Assembly (NCBI GenBank): GCA_964036195.1
Contig: OZ038457.1
Location: 15,961,147 to 16,025,146, forward strand
DNA length: 64,000 bases
From: Sphaerolaimus hirsutus
Lineage: Eukaryota > Nematoda > Chromadorea > Monhysterida > Sphaerolaimidae
Direction of reading: 5' to 3'
Shown one piece after another: positions 23,026-37,100 of the stretch. The notes below the pieces were generated by a model. The model ran no database searches. It saw only the letters and a program-made list of their open reading frames with translations, and was not told the origin of the DNA. The position numbers were made by a program, and so were the translations under genes. Every line of letters begins with the position of its first letter. Positions within the stretch are counted from its first letter, which is position 1.

Positions 23026-25946
23026 TCACTGACGAGGGGGTCCTTTCTCCGCCAAAGCAGCCGCATCCATCTGCGCGTCGCTCAGCTGCACAACTACAGG
23101 GGCGTCCTCGTCCGCGTTGGCACCCCCACCGCCGCTAAAGTCCCATTTGAATGTGTGGCGCACGTGTCGGCGGAATTTTGAAGCTCGCGCGTACTGCGCA
23201 CAGGGGGGGGGGATTCGTCAAGGGAATGCTGAATCTGGATTCCAACGCGACTCTATGAATGACAAGATGGTGTAACCATAATGGATAATAAATGTACGCA
23301 CCAAACCATTCTCCTTGGCTGCAGCTGAAGACTGAACTGTGTCGAAAAATCGACCAAGACATCTCACGAGGAAATTGTCTCTATCGACAATGTCGACAAA
23401 GAATTCACTGGGGCACTCTTTCAACTGATAGTGCAAAATCATCATAAATTGGTGGAACAGCTGTGGTCGACTGTCCACAGCTTCGCGGCAGCCGCACAGC
23501 AAGCGCACCTGCAAATTGCAACAGTTCTCAAAATTTCTGCAATTGTAGTGCGGGCGCGGTGAGCTATCTTTACTGCATGCTAGAATTTTGGTGTTCAGAA
23601 CTACGACGTAATTTGATCAAAGCAGAAGCCATCAAAAGCGGACAGATGAAGAAAATCAATTTGGTGAAAGAAGCACGTCTAAAACCTTCGCATTAAACTA
23701 ACAAGTCGCTTCCATTGTTCAAATCCGGCAAAAACATGGCCAAGCAGAAAAACAGTGAAGGCAAACTGGATCTCGCCCAAAATCATCATCTCATGGCCGG
23801 CATACTGATTTGATATCAGTTCGTTGAGTCGATTGGACGAATCCATGCCACGACGTGTCCGTTCAGAAGCGCTGAGACATTCTGCGCCCTGAATTTGAAT
23901 GGCTGTTGACTTTGAAAAGTGATATTCGGAGAAATCAGGTAATATTAAATACATCGTCTATCACAACGGTTTTACGACAACGCTAACATCTCGCTACTAC
24001 TTCATATGTCCTAAACGGGGAAAGGGACTAGTCGGAAAAAAGCAAGCTTATTGTCGGGTTCTCGGATCCTGCAAAGTTAGTCCTGCATCAATATTTCGAC
24101 CATTTCTTAACCGATTTAAAACGAAACCTTGCAAAAAAACGACCACATTTTGGCGGGGGCTGTAAATACAAGCGGACGTTTATCGAAGAAATACGCCACC
24201 TGTCAAGTCAGTGCCTCAAAATGCAGGGTCGCTTAATTAAGTCTCAAAAAGTCCCCACGCAACTGACGTGTTTACTATCGACGTCAGAAAATCGTATGGA
24301 GTCATTTGGTGGCACTCGCATTATGGGCAAGCCTTGGCTGTCGGAATACCGCGTACGCACGGGGTGAGATCTGTCCACGCGCGACCCGCTCGGATCTCCC
24401 GTGTCACTCTGTAAATGACAATATCGGTGAAAAACGACACTATAGAAAAATACACGACGATTTTGGATACTGAAAAGGTAGAGAAACCACGGGGATAGTT
24501 GTATTGAAGGTAAGAAGTATTTCATTGTCAGAATGTTTACCATAGTTCACAAAAAATTATTGGAGAAATATATTTATGCTCAAACTAATTTTTCAAAGTA
24601 AATTTGAGACAAATCAGTGAAGACTGAATACTATACCTTCCCATTCAGCCTAGACTACGAGTCATTCAGTTATTGTGATCACTGTGATTGTGAGTTATGT
24701 GATGCGGTAATTCGAACTTTTCAACAGTTCGAACTTTTCACTTTGTAGAAAAAACAATTGTAAATATCATATAAAGTTGGCATCGGAGAACGGATACATA
24801 CTACGCCACTAAACGACGAAACACGTAATTTCAAAACGTTCGAAAAAAACCACCTGCTCCATTTGCTCCTTGGACACCAGCGCGCACTGTGCGCTGATGC
24901 GGCCGCTGGGCGGAGTCAGCACTTCCACCACATCGGCTGTCATCTGATTCGTGAGGGAAAACCACCGCTTGTACGTGTCGTAGGGGTACGGCGCCAGGTT
25001 AGAGTCCAGGTTTTTGAGATTTTCTTTGATTCGGGACACCTGAAAAGGTCATTTTTTAAAAACAAATAGACAGTGATTTACCAAATGATCAAACCTCATC
25101 ATCAGAGGCGCTCTGTTCGCACAGATCCTCCATTTTGCTGTCCCACTTTCTCACATAAACTTCGTTCGATTTGAAGTGATGGAAAAAGCCAATGCGGGGC
25201 GCACTCTGGCCGCTGCGCTCAACGCCCTGGCAGCTGGAATGCGTAACAATAACGGATTATCGACAATTACTTCTGAAATTGTTGGTGTATTTTTCTTCAA
25301 AATTTATATTCTCGAAATCAACTTGTCTGTGAATTCTAGTGGCAGCGAGAATAGGTCAAAGCACGTTGAGTGTACCTGACAGGAAACGATCACGCATTAC
25401 CAAAACGATATTATATTGTTTGAAATCAACACGACCGAAATATGCGACATTTTGTAGGACTGCTAAATGTAACATTTAGCAACAGTGTTCTGCTTCCCAA
25501 ATCCCACTGACATCTTTAAATTCAAATCATTTACCAATTTTAGACCGTTATTAAAGAGGATAGAAATGCAATAGTGTTTGATTTGATTTTTTTTAGAACG
25601 CAGACTTCACCAGACCACCAACATTACCTGAAATAGACAAAATGGACTCCGGGAGGAATCATTTTGATACCCCGGAATTTTTCTGCTACCGTCCACGACT
25701 TGCAGTCGATACCGAATTCACTGCCGACGGGAACATTCAGCAATACCTGTACGTAAAAATCTCACTTATAGGGGTCATGCATTTTTGGCCAGGTGCCAAA
25801 TTCGCAAGGCATGCAGCAAGTGGCGTAGCGATACGGCCTGTAGAGCATAGATTCAAAGACGAACATACCACAAAGGCTCCAGTTTCGTAGATTTGCATTG
25901 CCAACTGAGGATCCATCTCGAAACCAGTACTAGTAGACGACGACAT
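23026..25946 (-). CDS. AAR2: AAR2 splicing factor homolog (U5 snRNP assembly)
   Basis: AAR2 binds Prp8 in the cytoplasm and accompanies U5 snRNP maturation. I assembled eight exons on the minus strand: 25946-25869, 25746-25628, 25233-25095, 25039-24854, 24408-24268, 23888-23703, 23508-23302 and 23193-23026. All junctions are GT-AG and all phases close, giving 407 residues against about 384 in the human protein. Family signatures include MDPQLA near the start, [73 protein letters not shown] and KWDFSG near the C-terminus. A second ATG at codon 11 (MDPQ) matches the usual family start, so the first ten residues may be untranslated. The acceptor of exon 6 could instead be seven codons upstream. 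It lies head-to-head with the ABHD14-like gene. Confidence 0.93.
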
Positions 25947-26838
25947 TTTTAAAACGAGCCAGCAGCGAACGCCTAATTTCGAAATGTTTACATATTTTCC
26001 GCATCAATCACAATTTTGGCAAAATGCCAGTATCCAAATCGGAGGTATCTTTTAGATGAAGCTGGCAGCTGGCCACAATTTTCGAAATCGGTATAAATAA
26101 CAATAAAAAAAGGCTAACAATAAACATGTATAAATAAAGACGAACATAGCGATAATGAATGTGAAGATTACTGATATGGAGCAAATTTTAGACTTCACTT
26201 TAACGGGGGCAGTTCTCACTCTCGTTTGTACAACACGCAAACGGTAACTTGGACGTGAGCCAACTTAACATATATGACCCGATTCATCCAATTGTGCGAT
26301 CGTGATCCGGGTGCACCTCCCCGTGCGTTTATTTATCCGTCATAGTTTACCACTTGTGGCAAAAATGTGAGAAATTGTGGCACTCCACCTCGGTAGAATT
26401 TTGAATGTTGTCAGTCATTGATGTAATTTATCAGTATAAATACAGAGTTTTGATGACAAAGTAGGCAGAGAATTGTTTACAAGTTTCTATGGGAACAAAA
26501 TGAAAATGGCTGCCATTCACTTGCTTATCACAGGTTTGAACGCTGCAGCATTGTTTACATCAGACAGCTATTTCACACAACACATTACTTCCAAGAGAAT
26601 ATGAGAAAAAGGAATCAAGTGAAAAGTGGGAATGCAAAAAGAGCCGCAACACGTATGCCATCAGCAGCACATACCTTAAAATGCAACATAAACATTAAGT
26701 GCATTTTATTAAACAATACATCAGGATTTACACCACTTTTAGCTTTCCATGTGGCAAGAGGACACGGGCTGAAGTGAAGCATTTTGTATTGATGTGCTTC
26801 TTTTGGCATGAGGTGAATTCTATGATACTGATGAGCAA
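25947..26838. promoter_or_regulatory. Intergenic region between divergent AAR2 and ABHD14-like genes
   Basis: About 890 bp separate the two start codons, which point away from each other, so this interval should hold both promoters or one shared promoter. I see no clear TATA box in a convincing position and no CpG-dense core. The call rests on arrangement, not on motifs. Confidence 0.4.
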
Positions 26839-28812
26839 ATGGCGGGATCCAGACAAAGGTTCCAGCTCTCAAATATACATTATTTAATTTTGGGCTGCGT
26901 AATTACCCTATGCGGGTATGCCCTGCTTACATTTGAAGGCAGCCTCTTATTTAGCTATATGAACAGTTTCCATTTTAATGATTATTTACTGCTTGCAAAT
27001 GATAGTGATGAAGTGTATGACTATGATGCACTGGGATTTGCAGAAAAACATGTATCTCAAATACAACTAACACACAACAGAGTTAAGATGGATAAAGATG
27101 TGAGGCTAGGCATCAGAATTTTATTATTTTTATTTTAAGTAATCATCTCCACATTATTCACAATTCAAATGCAGTTTCACAACTTGAATGTGTACTACCA
27201 GGAGGCCAGACCACCCGCCACCATCTTAACACTGGCCCCAATAATGTTACTACATGGGATCAATACAAACATGGATGGCACTTCTGATGTTTGGTTGCAA
27301 AGAAACACTATACAAATATTTGCAGCTGCTGGGTACAGAGTGATAGCACCAGATCTCCCTGGTCAGTTGTTGATTCATTTATACTTGAGTAGCAACTATG
27401 GTTCAGATTTGAAACTGTAAACTTTCAATTTAAATTAAACATTTAAATTCACTTAAATATACATGTAGCTAGCTGGGTGTTTGGTGGGTGGGTTTAGTGA
27501 ATAGTAGCCAAAATGGCCAATGGCGCAATGGCATGGCAGTCAGTAATTGCGCCAGTGCCATCGCGCCATTTCGTCACCATTTAGGCAAACTTCGTTGAGC
27601 CACCATTCACTGGCATCTGTAGGTAAACAAGCACCCCCCCGCTCAAAAATACTGGATACGACCCAGACTGGAGCATTTGAATGGTAATCTCCAGCCCAAC
27701 CCCCTACTAGTGCCCTGTGATGTGTATGCAACACTGCCTGGAGAATGTATACACTGCTAAACATTTTGTATTATTGTAGTTTAATTCATTTTCATTTCAT
27801 TCATTCCAATCTTTAAGTGCAACTACATGTCTCTTTGGATCAGTGCCAACATTCTGCAATTTTTTGAGGTGGTGGGTACTATGAATCCTGTGTGTAGTTT
27901 ATTTGAGTGTCTCATGGCAATAAGACATGAGTTTACAGTGGGAGCATATTGACTGGATATTATGCACAGCACCAACACATCACAGCTTTTTTATAACACA
28001 ATAGCAAGTCTAAAAGTCTCAAAAAGCTCACTTAAATATTAATAGAAAGTTTTGATTGTGTAAACATTTTCAGGAACACCAAAGTCCAGAACTTCCCAAG
28101 AGCCTCTTGAAAATGAAAAGAAGGCAGAATTTCTTTTGCAATTTGCAAGAAAAGTTGCCATTGATCAAGCAATAATATTTGGAGCCAGCTGGGGTGGAGG
28201 CTTTGCACTACCATACCTGTTCAAATTTGGTGCTGACAAAATCCTGGCACTTGTAGCAGTAGCTCCAGTAGGATCAGAGTGGTACACTTCAGAAATGTAT
28301 GAGAAGGTTGATGTGAGTTGTTTTATGTTTCACACTGTGTTGGGATGATGCTCACTGGTACAATATTGATCCATGTTAAATGGCCTAGATTATTGAAGAA
28401 TATACCCACAATATACTCAATTCCTTATTATTTTCAGTGTATTTCAAATATAAGTCAACTGATGTGTTCAATGCCATCTGGAATTCCATTAGGTTAAAAT
28501 ACAGCATGTTTGACAAGATGAATTCTGGTGTGCACAGTGCCATTCATGCTAACAATGGTATTAGAGAACATCGTGATGCAGGTTCCATGCATGCTGATAC
28601 ATGGTCTTTATGATCATCGGTTGGGCCATGCAGCATACAAAAGAATGTCATTTATACCATATTTGCATCATGTTGTGATAGCAGAAGCTGGACATGCGGT
28701 GTTTCAAGAGAGGCCAATTCCATTCCATGCAGCTTGCTTGAAATTCATGCACAAAGTTATCCTTGATACAGGTGGTGACAGTGCCTTAAAACTGAATAAT
28801 GAGAAAGGATGA
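26839..28812 (+). CDS. ABHD14-like alpha/beta hydrolase with N-terminal anchor
   Basis: This is a serine hydrolase of the alpha/beta fold closest to ABHD14A/B; substrates are uncertain (ABHD14B is reported as a lysine deacetylase). The four exons are 26839-27099, 27175-27361, 28074-28312 and 28582-28812. The phases are 0, 1 and 0, and the product is 305 residues. Residues about 15-32 are hydrophobic (LILGCVITLCGYALL), which fits a type II membrane anchor as in ABHD14A. The fold is marked by IMLLHGIN before the oxyanion loop and APDLPG. The nucleophile elbow is GASWGGG (Ser188), the acid is in HGLYDH (Asp240), and the catalytic His is in EAGHAVF (His267). The triad is complete. Intron 2 (27362-28073) contains at about 27480-27670 a degraded relative of the GGCGCC-core MITE at 20.6 kb. 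Confidence 0.9.
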
Positions 28813-31123
28813 TCACTGCAAACCCAGAGTCTCAAAGATGGCGATCTAATGGGCCTGTGCCTCTGTGCATGTTTACCCGCTGTGCATGTCAGGGGTATTT
28901 AGATTTTGACCCTCCAGGGGGTTGGGAAGAAATATCGCTATAAGCAGGTGAAAAAATACTAAAAATGGATTTACAAGCACATATACTACAAAAAATAGCT
29001 GAAAAGAGACAATAAAACACATGAACTAGTGATTTTGAAGGTGAATATCTCTAAAAAGGTGTGAAAATTAGCGATTTTGAGTGAAAATTAGGGTCTACAT
29101 GCACACTGGGTTTACATGCACAGAAGGCCTCGGTCGATGTAACCCACAAACCCAAACAACCAAACCCTCAAAATTGTCCACCTACGTACATATCTCAGTA
29201 AGAGGAGCAGTTGCTGGTGACATCTCTCACTAGTTTTTCAATGATTTTTATCATTTCCTTTTTATTTATCAACTTGATTTCAGCTGTATCTGTGTAAAAA
29301 TATATAAACCAAACATCCAGATCTTAGAGACCCATTTGTATCTCTCAATGAATAGTCATTCTTCTGCTCATGCTGTGCTGAAAAATGTTTTTGTATTCAG
29401 GTGGTGGGGGATCTTTGTTGCAGATAAATCAAAGTTAAAATAGCTTAGTGGTCTAGTGAGGAACGTGTTAAGGGTTCCCCCAGTTGGTCCAGCTAAGTAT
29501 CTATTCCAGAGGTAACAATTTTGGTTACTATCCCCAGAACCCTCCTCCAAATTGGCCTGCTATTTAGCAATCTGGTGCGATTTTTTAGAAATGTCACCAG
29601 AATTTTCACTTAAAGCAGCTAATTTTCATACCTTTATGACCATTTTCACCTTCAAAATAACTATCTTCTGAACTACAACTATCTATCTGAACCCCACGGG
29701 TGTCCAAAACTAATTGACCATTGAGCTAAAGAAAACAAATTACATATATTTCCTCTGGGTATTTCATATATGAATAGGATGGGAAAATGCTTTTTCCAGT
29801 TGCCCTACTTTTCCAAAACATTTTCCAATTTAAAATCACTTTTCTTCCCTTTTCAAAAAAATGTCCAGACATTTCTAACTTTCAATAGGGTTCGATATAA
29901 GGCTTTTTCATGGTGTAGAAAGCATAAAAGGGAGCAAAAAATTATGGTTGAAACAGCCAAAAATAGCTTTAAAATAGCTTACGGTAGGTATATAGCTGTG
30001 TAAATAGCTGAAAATACTGATTTTGAATGTGTAAATAATCAAAAATGCACAAAAATTAACAATTTTAATTCAAAATTAGTGAAACATGCTTCTAAATTTG
30101 CTCCAGATCCATTTTTAGAGGGGGATTCGGATTGAATATGTCTTGCATGTGAAAATGCACGAGCTTGCCTTCACGTACGCTCAATTTAAATCTTTATTGA
30201 AATGTATGTATTTTCCTTCCTTCTAATCAGTTGTACGGTAAATAATGTGAAGGGATTCCGCAGGTGCTCCTTCTCGATTAGTCTAGTTGGTAGATCCAAC
30301 AAAAAATAAGAAGATCGGGTCACGTATGTGAATTTGGCTGGGATCGCACCAGGTATGAGGACTTGTTTTAGTGGACAACTTCCACGAGCGATTTGACCCA
30401 CGTCCATGTCCGAGCGATGTTTCCCTAGTTTTTTGCTTAAAATCGCTTAAATATGCTCCATTCGACGAATTTACACCTTCATAATTCTATTTTTGAATGA
30501 ATATTTGGTTATATACTATTTTTACCCTACTTAATTTATATTTATAGCAATGTCAAAAAATTTGGAAAGTTCCCAAGTCCTCATACGCCATGATTCCCTT
30601 TGGCTGAAGTGCAGATATGTATTGGATTCACTTGGATACAATTAGATATTGTACGAACGAGAGTATAAGACGCACGATTACCTTCCGCGTCACCAATAAT
30701 GGCCTCAAATGCGATTAAGCTACTCTGAAATGGTCCCTAATAGCGACCGACACACTAGTTAACACATGTATGTTTACAAACGCGTGTATCCGAAAATTGC
30801 TTTGGCAACTACCATGTTCACATACGGGGACACTTCCATAAAATAAATAACATCGATGGCACCAGTTGTACTTCATCTAGCGTGAAACTTTTCTGATAGT
30901 ACTGTGTTGTTGCTAGCCCGCTTCAATCTTGCTTGTAGCATGATTTAACGTTGTTCATTTGCGATCAGAATGAAAATTCGGTTGAGGAAAATGAAAAATG
31001 GAAAAATTTGGTTGAGCAAGCCCATATCACTAAAGCCTGGGTGATCTTGACATGTAAAACAAATATGAAAATTGGCTTGACGTTTGGTACGATTGTGGGT
31101 GCAACGTTTGCGTTCTCCGTGGG
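28813..31123. other. Intergenic repeats, no supported gene
   Basis: Positions 28850-29140 carry an element with GGGCCTGTGCC and GTTTACATGCACAG-type inverted ends and the AAAATTAGCGATTT interior seen at 20.5 and 44.4 kb. Similar sequence recurs more diverged at 29460-30120. From about 30440 to 31123 the sequence is unique-looking and probably includes the promoter and 5' UTR of the downstream ZFAND4-like gene. A 66-codon frame at 30951-31151 overlaps that start in another phase and is not called. Confidence 0.45.
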
Positions 31124-34100
31124 ATGGCGGGTCGGCTTCGAATCGAGGTAGAGGCAATAACCGGGCAAGTGAAGTCCTTAGAATTGCCCAGATCGTCCAC
31201 GCTAGCCGATTTGAAGTACGAGATTTGGCAACGACTGCGCGTGGCTCCGCAGCATCAGGTCATTTTTTGTTTGCGTTCGCCTATTCTGGCACTGTGCCAG
31301 CGGTCTACCCCACTTACCGTGCGGCCGTTTTCAGGCGCTCATTTACTGCAGTCGGGCGTTGAAAGCCGACGAAAACTGGCGCCGTCTTGATGACATGGGT
31401 TTAAGATCGCCAGCGAAAATTCAGCTTCTACTTTTGGCCCGTGCCGGACCGCTGGAGACAGAAAGCGCGCAGCAGAATGTTGACGCCGTAGCCGAACAGA
31501 GACGGTCTGCTATGTGCGACAGAAATTCGAACCACACGAAAGGGAACTTTAGGTACGACCGTACGTGTGGTTTTTCCGTTTGGTGGATCGCGCACTTGAC
31601 TCACGGTCGCCCGGTACACTGAAATTTTTAGTCGGCGTTCAAACGTTTTTAATTCAGCGAGCGCTGAATTACATTCCAAATATTGTTCATTTCATGATGC
31701 CTTCGCGCCTTCATTTTTGTTTACGAAAATCCCAATCTTGTATGAGAAAAACGTCGATAATCGACGCGCGCGCTGGCTGGCGAATTCGCGTGCGGTTTAG
31801 AAATCTTAAGGAAGGTGCGAGTGGGCGGGGTCGTGCGGGGCACATGCGTCGATGCTACCGCACAGGAATTTGTGCGCCCACTGTATCTATGTATACCGGA
31901 GGCCGCTCAGCTATTTATCTATCCCGGAGGCAAAGGTTCTGGCTACTATCCCCCAACCCTGCCCCCACATCTTCCAGCCTGTCTGGAGATATTTTTGAGA
32001 ATATTTGCCTCACTTTTCGCTCAAGATCGCTATTTTTTGGGTGGGGTGTTCTCAAGGTCGGTTTTCAACACAGGCGTATTCAACGATGGTGTATTTACTT
32101 GGTTTTGCTATAGGCTTTTCTTGGGATGAAAAAGCATTTTTTTCAACGTCTCTGCTTTTTTAAAACAATGTCAAGATATTTCTAAATTGTTCCAAATATG
32201 GTTACAAGTCAACATAAAGAGGTACATCAGACTTTTTGTACTTTTTGATGATATACATGGCCAAAGAATGGCTGTGAAGCCATGGGCATACATTTAAGTG
32301 ACGGTGTCTGCCAAAAAATCCCCTTTTTATGTTGACTTGTTATGGTGTATCGCTGTTTGTCAAATGTTCACTGGCTTCAAGTGAAGTTAGGCATGGAATA
32401 GTGCTTAAATAAAGGAAAGGCTAATACATGAGGCTGATGTTTCCCATCGCAGAAGTTTGTGGAAGCAAATTGGCTTGATATTATTCATTACATTTACATA
32501 AATATCATGGCATATTATAACACAATAGACCGAACAGATGGAAGCTTTTACACTAAAAATGCCTCAAAAACGATGAAAACAACCATCAACGGTAATGTGT
32601 ATGTGAAATTGCACACTTGCGTGCCAAAAATGCAAAATACCTAGTGCAAAATGCAAAATACCTAGTGCTTGAGTACAAATTTATTTTGCCGGCGTTTAGA
32701 AAAGCGCTGGGGCTAGGGTGTAGGGTTCAAACGATATATCGTATCGAATATCGACCATTTTTTAATATCGAATATCGATATCGAAAATTTTGAAAAAATA
32801 TTGAATATTGACCATTTTTTCGATATATCGAACCTATATTGTGTCCCTAAAAAAGTTATCATTTTCATTTTGAGATATTTATGATTGATCTGATGAAGGG
32901 TTGGAAAATTTTAACTTTTAAGTTTTTTTTTAACTCGATGTTTTTTTTAAAAACGTTTTTTTAAAGCTCCCAGATATGACCTTGTGTCAACATATATAGG
33001 TATATCAGACAGTGGCAATACTCTGTGATGTTATATATGACCATATAATGGCTGTGGACCCATGGGATAGCATTTTAAGTGGTGATTTGTGTCAAAAATA
33101 TCCATTTTTCGTCGACATATTGTTTGTATATCACCTTATAGTCGAATGTTCATGACTTCAGATAAAGTTTGGCACGGAAAAGTGATCAAACAAGGTTATA
33201 AAAGGAAGTTGTTACTTTGGGAGTGAAGTTACACACTGTGGAGGTACATGGAAGCACATTACCTCAATATTATATGGTACAGCAACATATGATGGCTTAT
33301 TAACCCATGGCAGCACATAGAAATGGATACTGTGATACTAAAAATGCCACAAAACCAATGAAAACAACCACCAATGTCAATTTGTGTGTGAAATTGCGCG
33401 CTTGCGCGCTTGCAAAATACCTAGTGCTTAGTACTAAAAATTTTGGCCGATGTTTTAAAAAAAAACATTTTGGACGTCATGTTTTAAAAAAAACAACGTT
33501 TAAAAAAAACGTTTAAACAAAACATCGGCCAACCCTAATCTGATGTGCTTGATCTGATCTGAGAATTGTATTAGATGAGTAAAAGTACAGTACTTATAGT
33601 GCCTGCGCACACTAGTTTCCACACGAAACTTCGAAAACACGCAAATCGGTTTAGAACGCATTTGAGTTTTCTACAATGAGGTGGCCGTCAACTACAGTTG
33701 ACGGAGATTAAAAATGGCTCATTGCGGAAAACTCACTCAAAGCTCATTTATGAGTTTTCGAAATTTCGTGTGAAAACTAGTGTGCGCAGGGTAGGGTTCG
33801 GACGATATATCGTATCGAATATCGGATATCGACTGTTTTTTCATATCGAATATCGATATCGAAGATTTTGAGAAAATATCGATATCGAATATCGACCATT
33901 TTCAAATATCGATATCGAATATCGACCATTTTTGAATATCGATATCGAATATCGACCATCTTTGTGATAAATCAAAACCTGTATTGTGTCCCCAAATTAA
34001 GGTATTATTTTCACTTTGAGATATTTGTGATTGATGTGATGTGTTTTTTTAATATTTTAGTTGATAAGTAGAAGTCAAGTATTAACAATTTCATTTTTGT

Positions 34101-37100
34101 TGGAGTGCTTTCAACACATTTCTTGTATTTGCTTTGGTTTCCTACCTACCAGAAAAGGTGAATATGCTGCTTTTCTTGCGACATGATGTTGTGGGCATGG
34201 GTCAGAGCAATGGCAGTCCACACCCAGCCACAAGGTTTGATTTTACGTGGATGACCAGTGTTTACCTTGTTTTTCTTCCATTTTCTCATTTTGACTGTTG
34301 TGAATCTTCTTGTTAAAATCACCATTTACATTTCAGTATAGAGATGATCAACCATGTTTACAACTACATGAAAATACAATATGCGACTTAAAATATGCCT
34401 TGCAGTACCCAAAGCAAAATATCGAATATCGATATCGAGTTTCAGAAAAAAATATTGAATATCGATATCGAAAAGTGATATCGTCCGAACCCTAGCACAG
34501 GGCCATAATGTCATTTTTGTTGGAGTGCTAAATTTGAAGCCAGAAAATGCTGATATTCTATTTTTTTGCAACATGCCCTTAAGCAATCAGGTTATCAGTA
34601 TGAACTGTAATATCTACCAATTGTTATTTGTCTGATACATTGATTCATCATGTTTTTTACTACATGTTCTACTTTTGAGTGATGTAAACCTTGTTAAACT
34701 CATTTTTACCATTCACATTTAACTAAAGAGATGATTTACCATGCGTGCAACCACATGAAAATACGATATGTCACTTGAAATATGCCTTGCTATACCAAAA
34801 GCAAATCGCAAAATCGAATATCGAATATCGACCATACTTTAATATCGAATATCGATATCGAGGTTCCAAATTGTATCGATATCGAATATCGAGTTTCAAA
34901 AAATATAGCGAATATCGATATCGAAAAGTCATATCGTTTGAACCCTACTAGGGTGTCAAATTTCCGTTTTCCGTAGGCAATTTTTTCCCGTTTTCCGGCC
35001 ACTAAATTTTTTTCCGTTTCCGTTTTTTCCAGCCCATTTTCCGTTTTTCCACCTCATAGGCGCTCCACATGGTAGTTGACATTCGAATGTCAACTTGTTG
35101 ATGTCAACTCATATTTTAGTTCACGTGTCACAGCGATCTTCAATTGCACATGTCACTAGGGTTCAAGCGGGATCCCGATCCCGCATCCCTTGAAATTCCG
35201 GGATTTAGCAGTCCCGATCCCGATCCCGAAACTTTTCAAATCCCGATCCCGAGAATCTCCCAAGTCCGGGATCCCGATTCCGGAAAAATTAGTGGAAATA
35301 ATAAAAAGTGAAAAAATGACATTTTTGCATGCAAAAATGTGAACACAAACCCCCAGCGTCCATTTTATGCCAATTTTCTGGCATCCAACAGTGTTTTGAG
35401 ACCTTTATGAACAACTGTGGATGCCAGAACATTGGCCAAATTCTCTATCCCAAGACCCCAATCCCGATCCCGAAAAAATGCCGATCCCGATCCCATTACC
35501 CCAATTCCGGCCAATCCCGATCCCGATCCCGAAATCTCAAAAAAACAATTCCGATCCCGAAAAGTCAATCCCGTTTGAACCCTACATGTCACTAGATTTA
35601 TTGTTCGTCGTTGCAGCATTGGCAATTGAAGATCGCTCTGTGACATGTGAACTAAAATATGAGTTGACATCAACCAGTTGACATTCGAATGTCAACTACC
35701 GTGTGGAGCGCCAAATTCCCTTTTTCCGGCTTAACTGCATGCATGTTTTCTGTTTCAGCCAAACTGGTAAACATGCATGCAGGCTAGTGTTGGGACGATA
35801 TGCCTTTTCGATATTGATATTCAATATTTATTTTCTGAAACTCGATATTCGATATCGATACGATATGGACCCTCGATATCGATATTCGATATGAAAATAT
35901 GGTCGATATTCGATATCGATATTTCGATATTTTGATATTTTGCTTTTGGTATAGCAGGGCATATATCTCAAGTGTCATATTGCATTTCCATTCAGTCACA
36001 AACATGATTGATCATCTCTTTACTGAAAAGTAGATGGTATTTACAAATTTTTATGTGGCTCGCAACAGTCAAAATGAAGAAATGAAGTAAAAAATATGAT
36101 GAATGGAGCCCCCACTAAAATTTGACCGATATAGTCAGGAAAAGTTGCCATTCATGTTGGCATTGGCGTCAAATGTGATGGTATATGTATGTATGTATTA
36201 AACATACATATACTCTGATGTGGACATTTGTGAGTGCATTTGCACAAGATTTGAGGCTGTCGCAACCGGTGTGATGGACATACCTGCCAGATGACGACGA
36301 AGTGCGCGCTCGCGCGCAAAATTTTTAAAAATTGTCTATAATGTGGCACATTTAAATTTAATCCTGGCACATTTTAATTCAAGCCCAGGAAGGGAAGAAT
36401 ATCAAAAATATCGAAAAAATGGTCGATATTCGATATTTTTTCAAAATTTTCGATATCGATATTCGATATGGAAAAATGGTCGATATCCGATATTTGATAT
36501 TGGATACGATATATCGTCCCAACCCTACATGCAGGTTTTCAATTATGTTAATTTTTCCATTTCCATCAAAATTTCAGCAATTTTTACCATTTCCAGCAAA
36601 TTTTAGCAATTTTCTTCCGTTTTCCAGCATTATTTTAGCAATTTTTCCCGTTTCCGTGCAAATTTCATTTGTCCGTTTCCGATTATCCGGCCTTGTTTTC
36701 TGTTTTCCGGCTGCTGAAATTTTTTTCCGTTTTTGTTTTTTGGCAAGTACAAATTTTTTCCGTTTTCCGGCTGCTGAATTTTTTTTCCGTTTTCCATTAA
36801 AAAAATTTTTGACACCCTAGCTTTCAAATTTGAAGCCAGAAAATGCTGATATGCTGCCTTTTGCAATATGGCCTTAAGCAATTGGATTAATAGTGCAAAC
36901 TGTAATATTTATCTGCTAACTGTTATTTGCCTGATACAATTATTTGATTCACTTTGTTTTCAACCGGGTCGTTGAAAAACAACGTTTTTTTCATCCCTAT
37001 TCGAGTTGAGATGAGTTGTGTATACAGTGAACTGAAGTTAAATTATATATTCTGCGCTAAGTTCAGTGTGAGCTTGGTAGCAAATCCTGGAAAATAAATT

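Larger units (their letters stand above)
32721..34947. mobile_element. hAT-type element with CGATATCG arrays, containing later insertions
   Basis: The ends are TAGGGTTCAAACGAT and ATCGTTTGAACCCTA. The exact 8-bp target duplication is CTAGGGTG (32713-32720 and 34948-34955). Its own arms are ATATCGATATCGAA arrays. It was interrupted by the 32896-33537 element and by the 33602-34494 assembly. The duplication itself comes from the TAGGGTG tip of the element that continues at 34949. Confidence 0.85.
34949..36819. mobile_element. Inverted-repeat element with TTTTCCG arrays, heavily nested
   Basis: The ends are TAGGGTGTCAAATTT and AAATTTTTGACACCCTA. The arms are repeats of TTTTCCG. It contains the 35059-35712 element and the 35785-36527 element. 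I could not match an 8-bp target duplication, because its left tip was disrupted by the CTAGGGTG insertion. Confidence 0.75.

Noticed and set aside
30951..31151. 66-codon frame with a hydrophobic segment overlapping the ZFAND4 start
   Set aside because: It overlaps the ubiquitin-like exon in another phase, is short and resembles no family. It is most likely 5' UTR.
33830..34930. Regularly repeated CGATATCGAATATCG blocks that could look like a CRISPR-type array
   Set aside because: Units are not separated by unique spacers of constant length, and the blocks are the arms of hAT-type MITEs in a eukaryotic genome.
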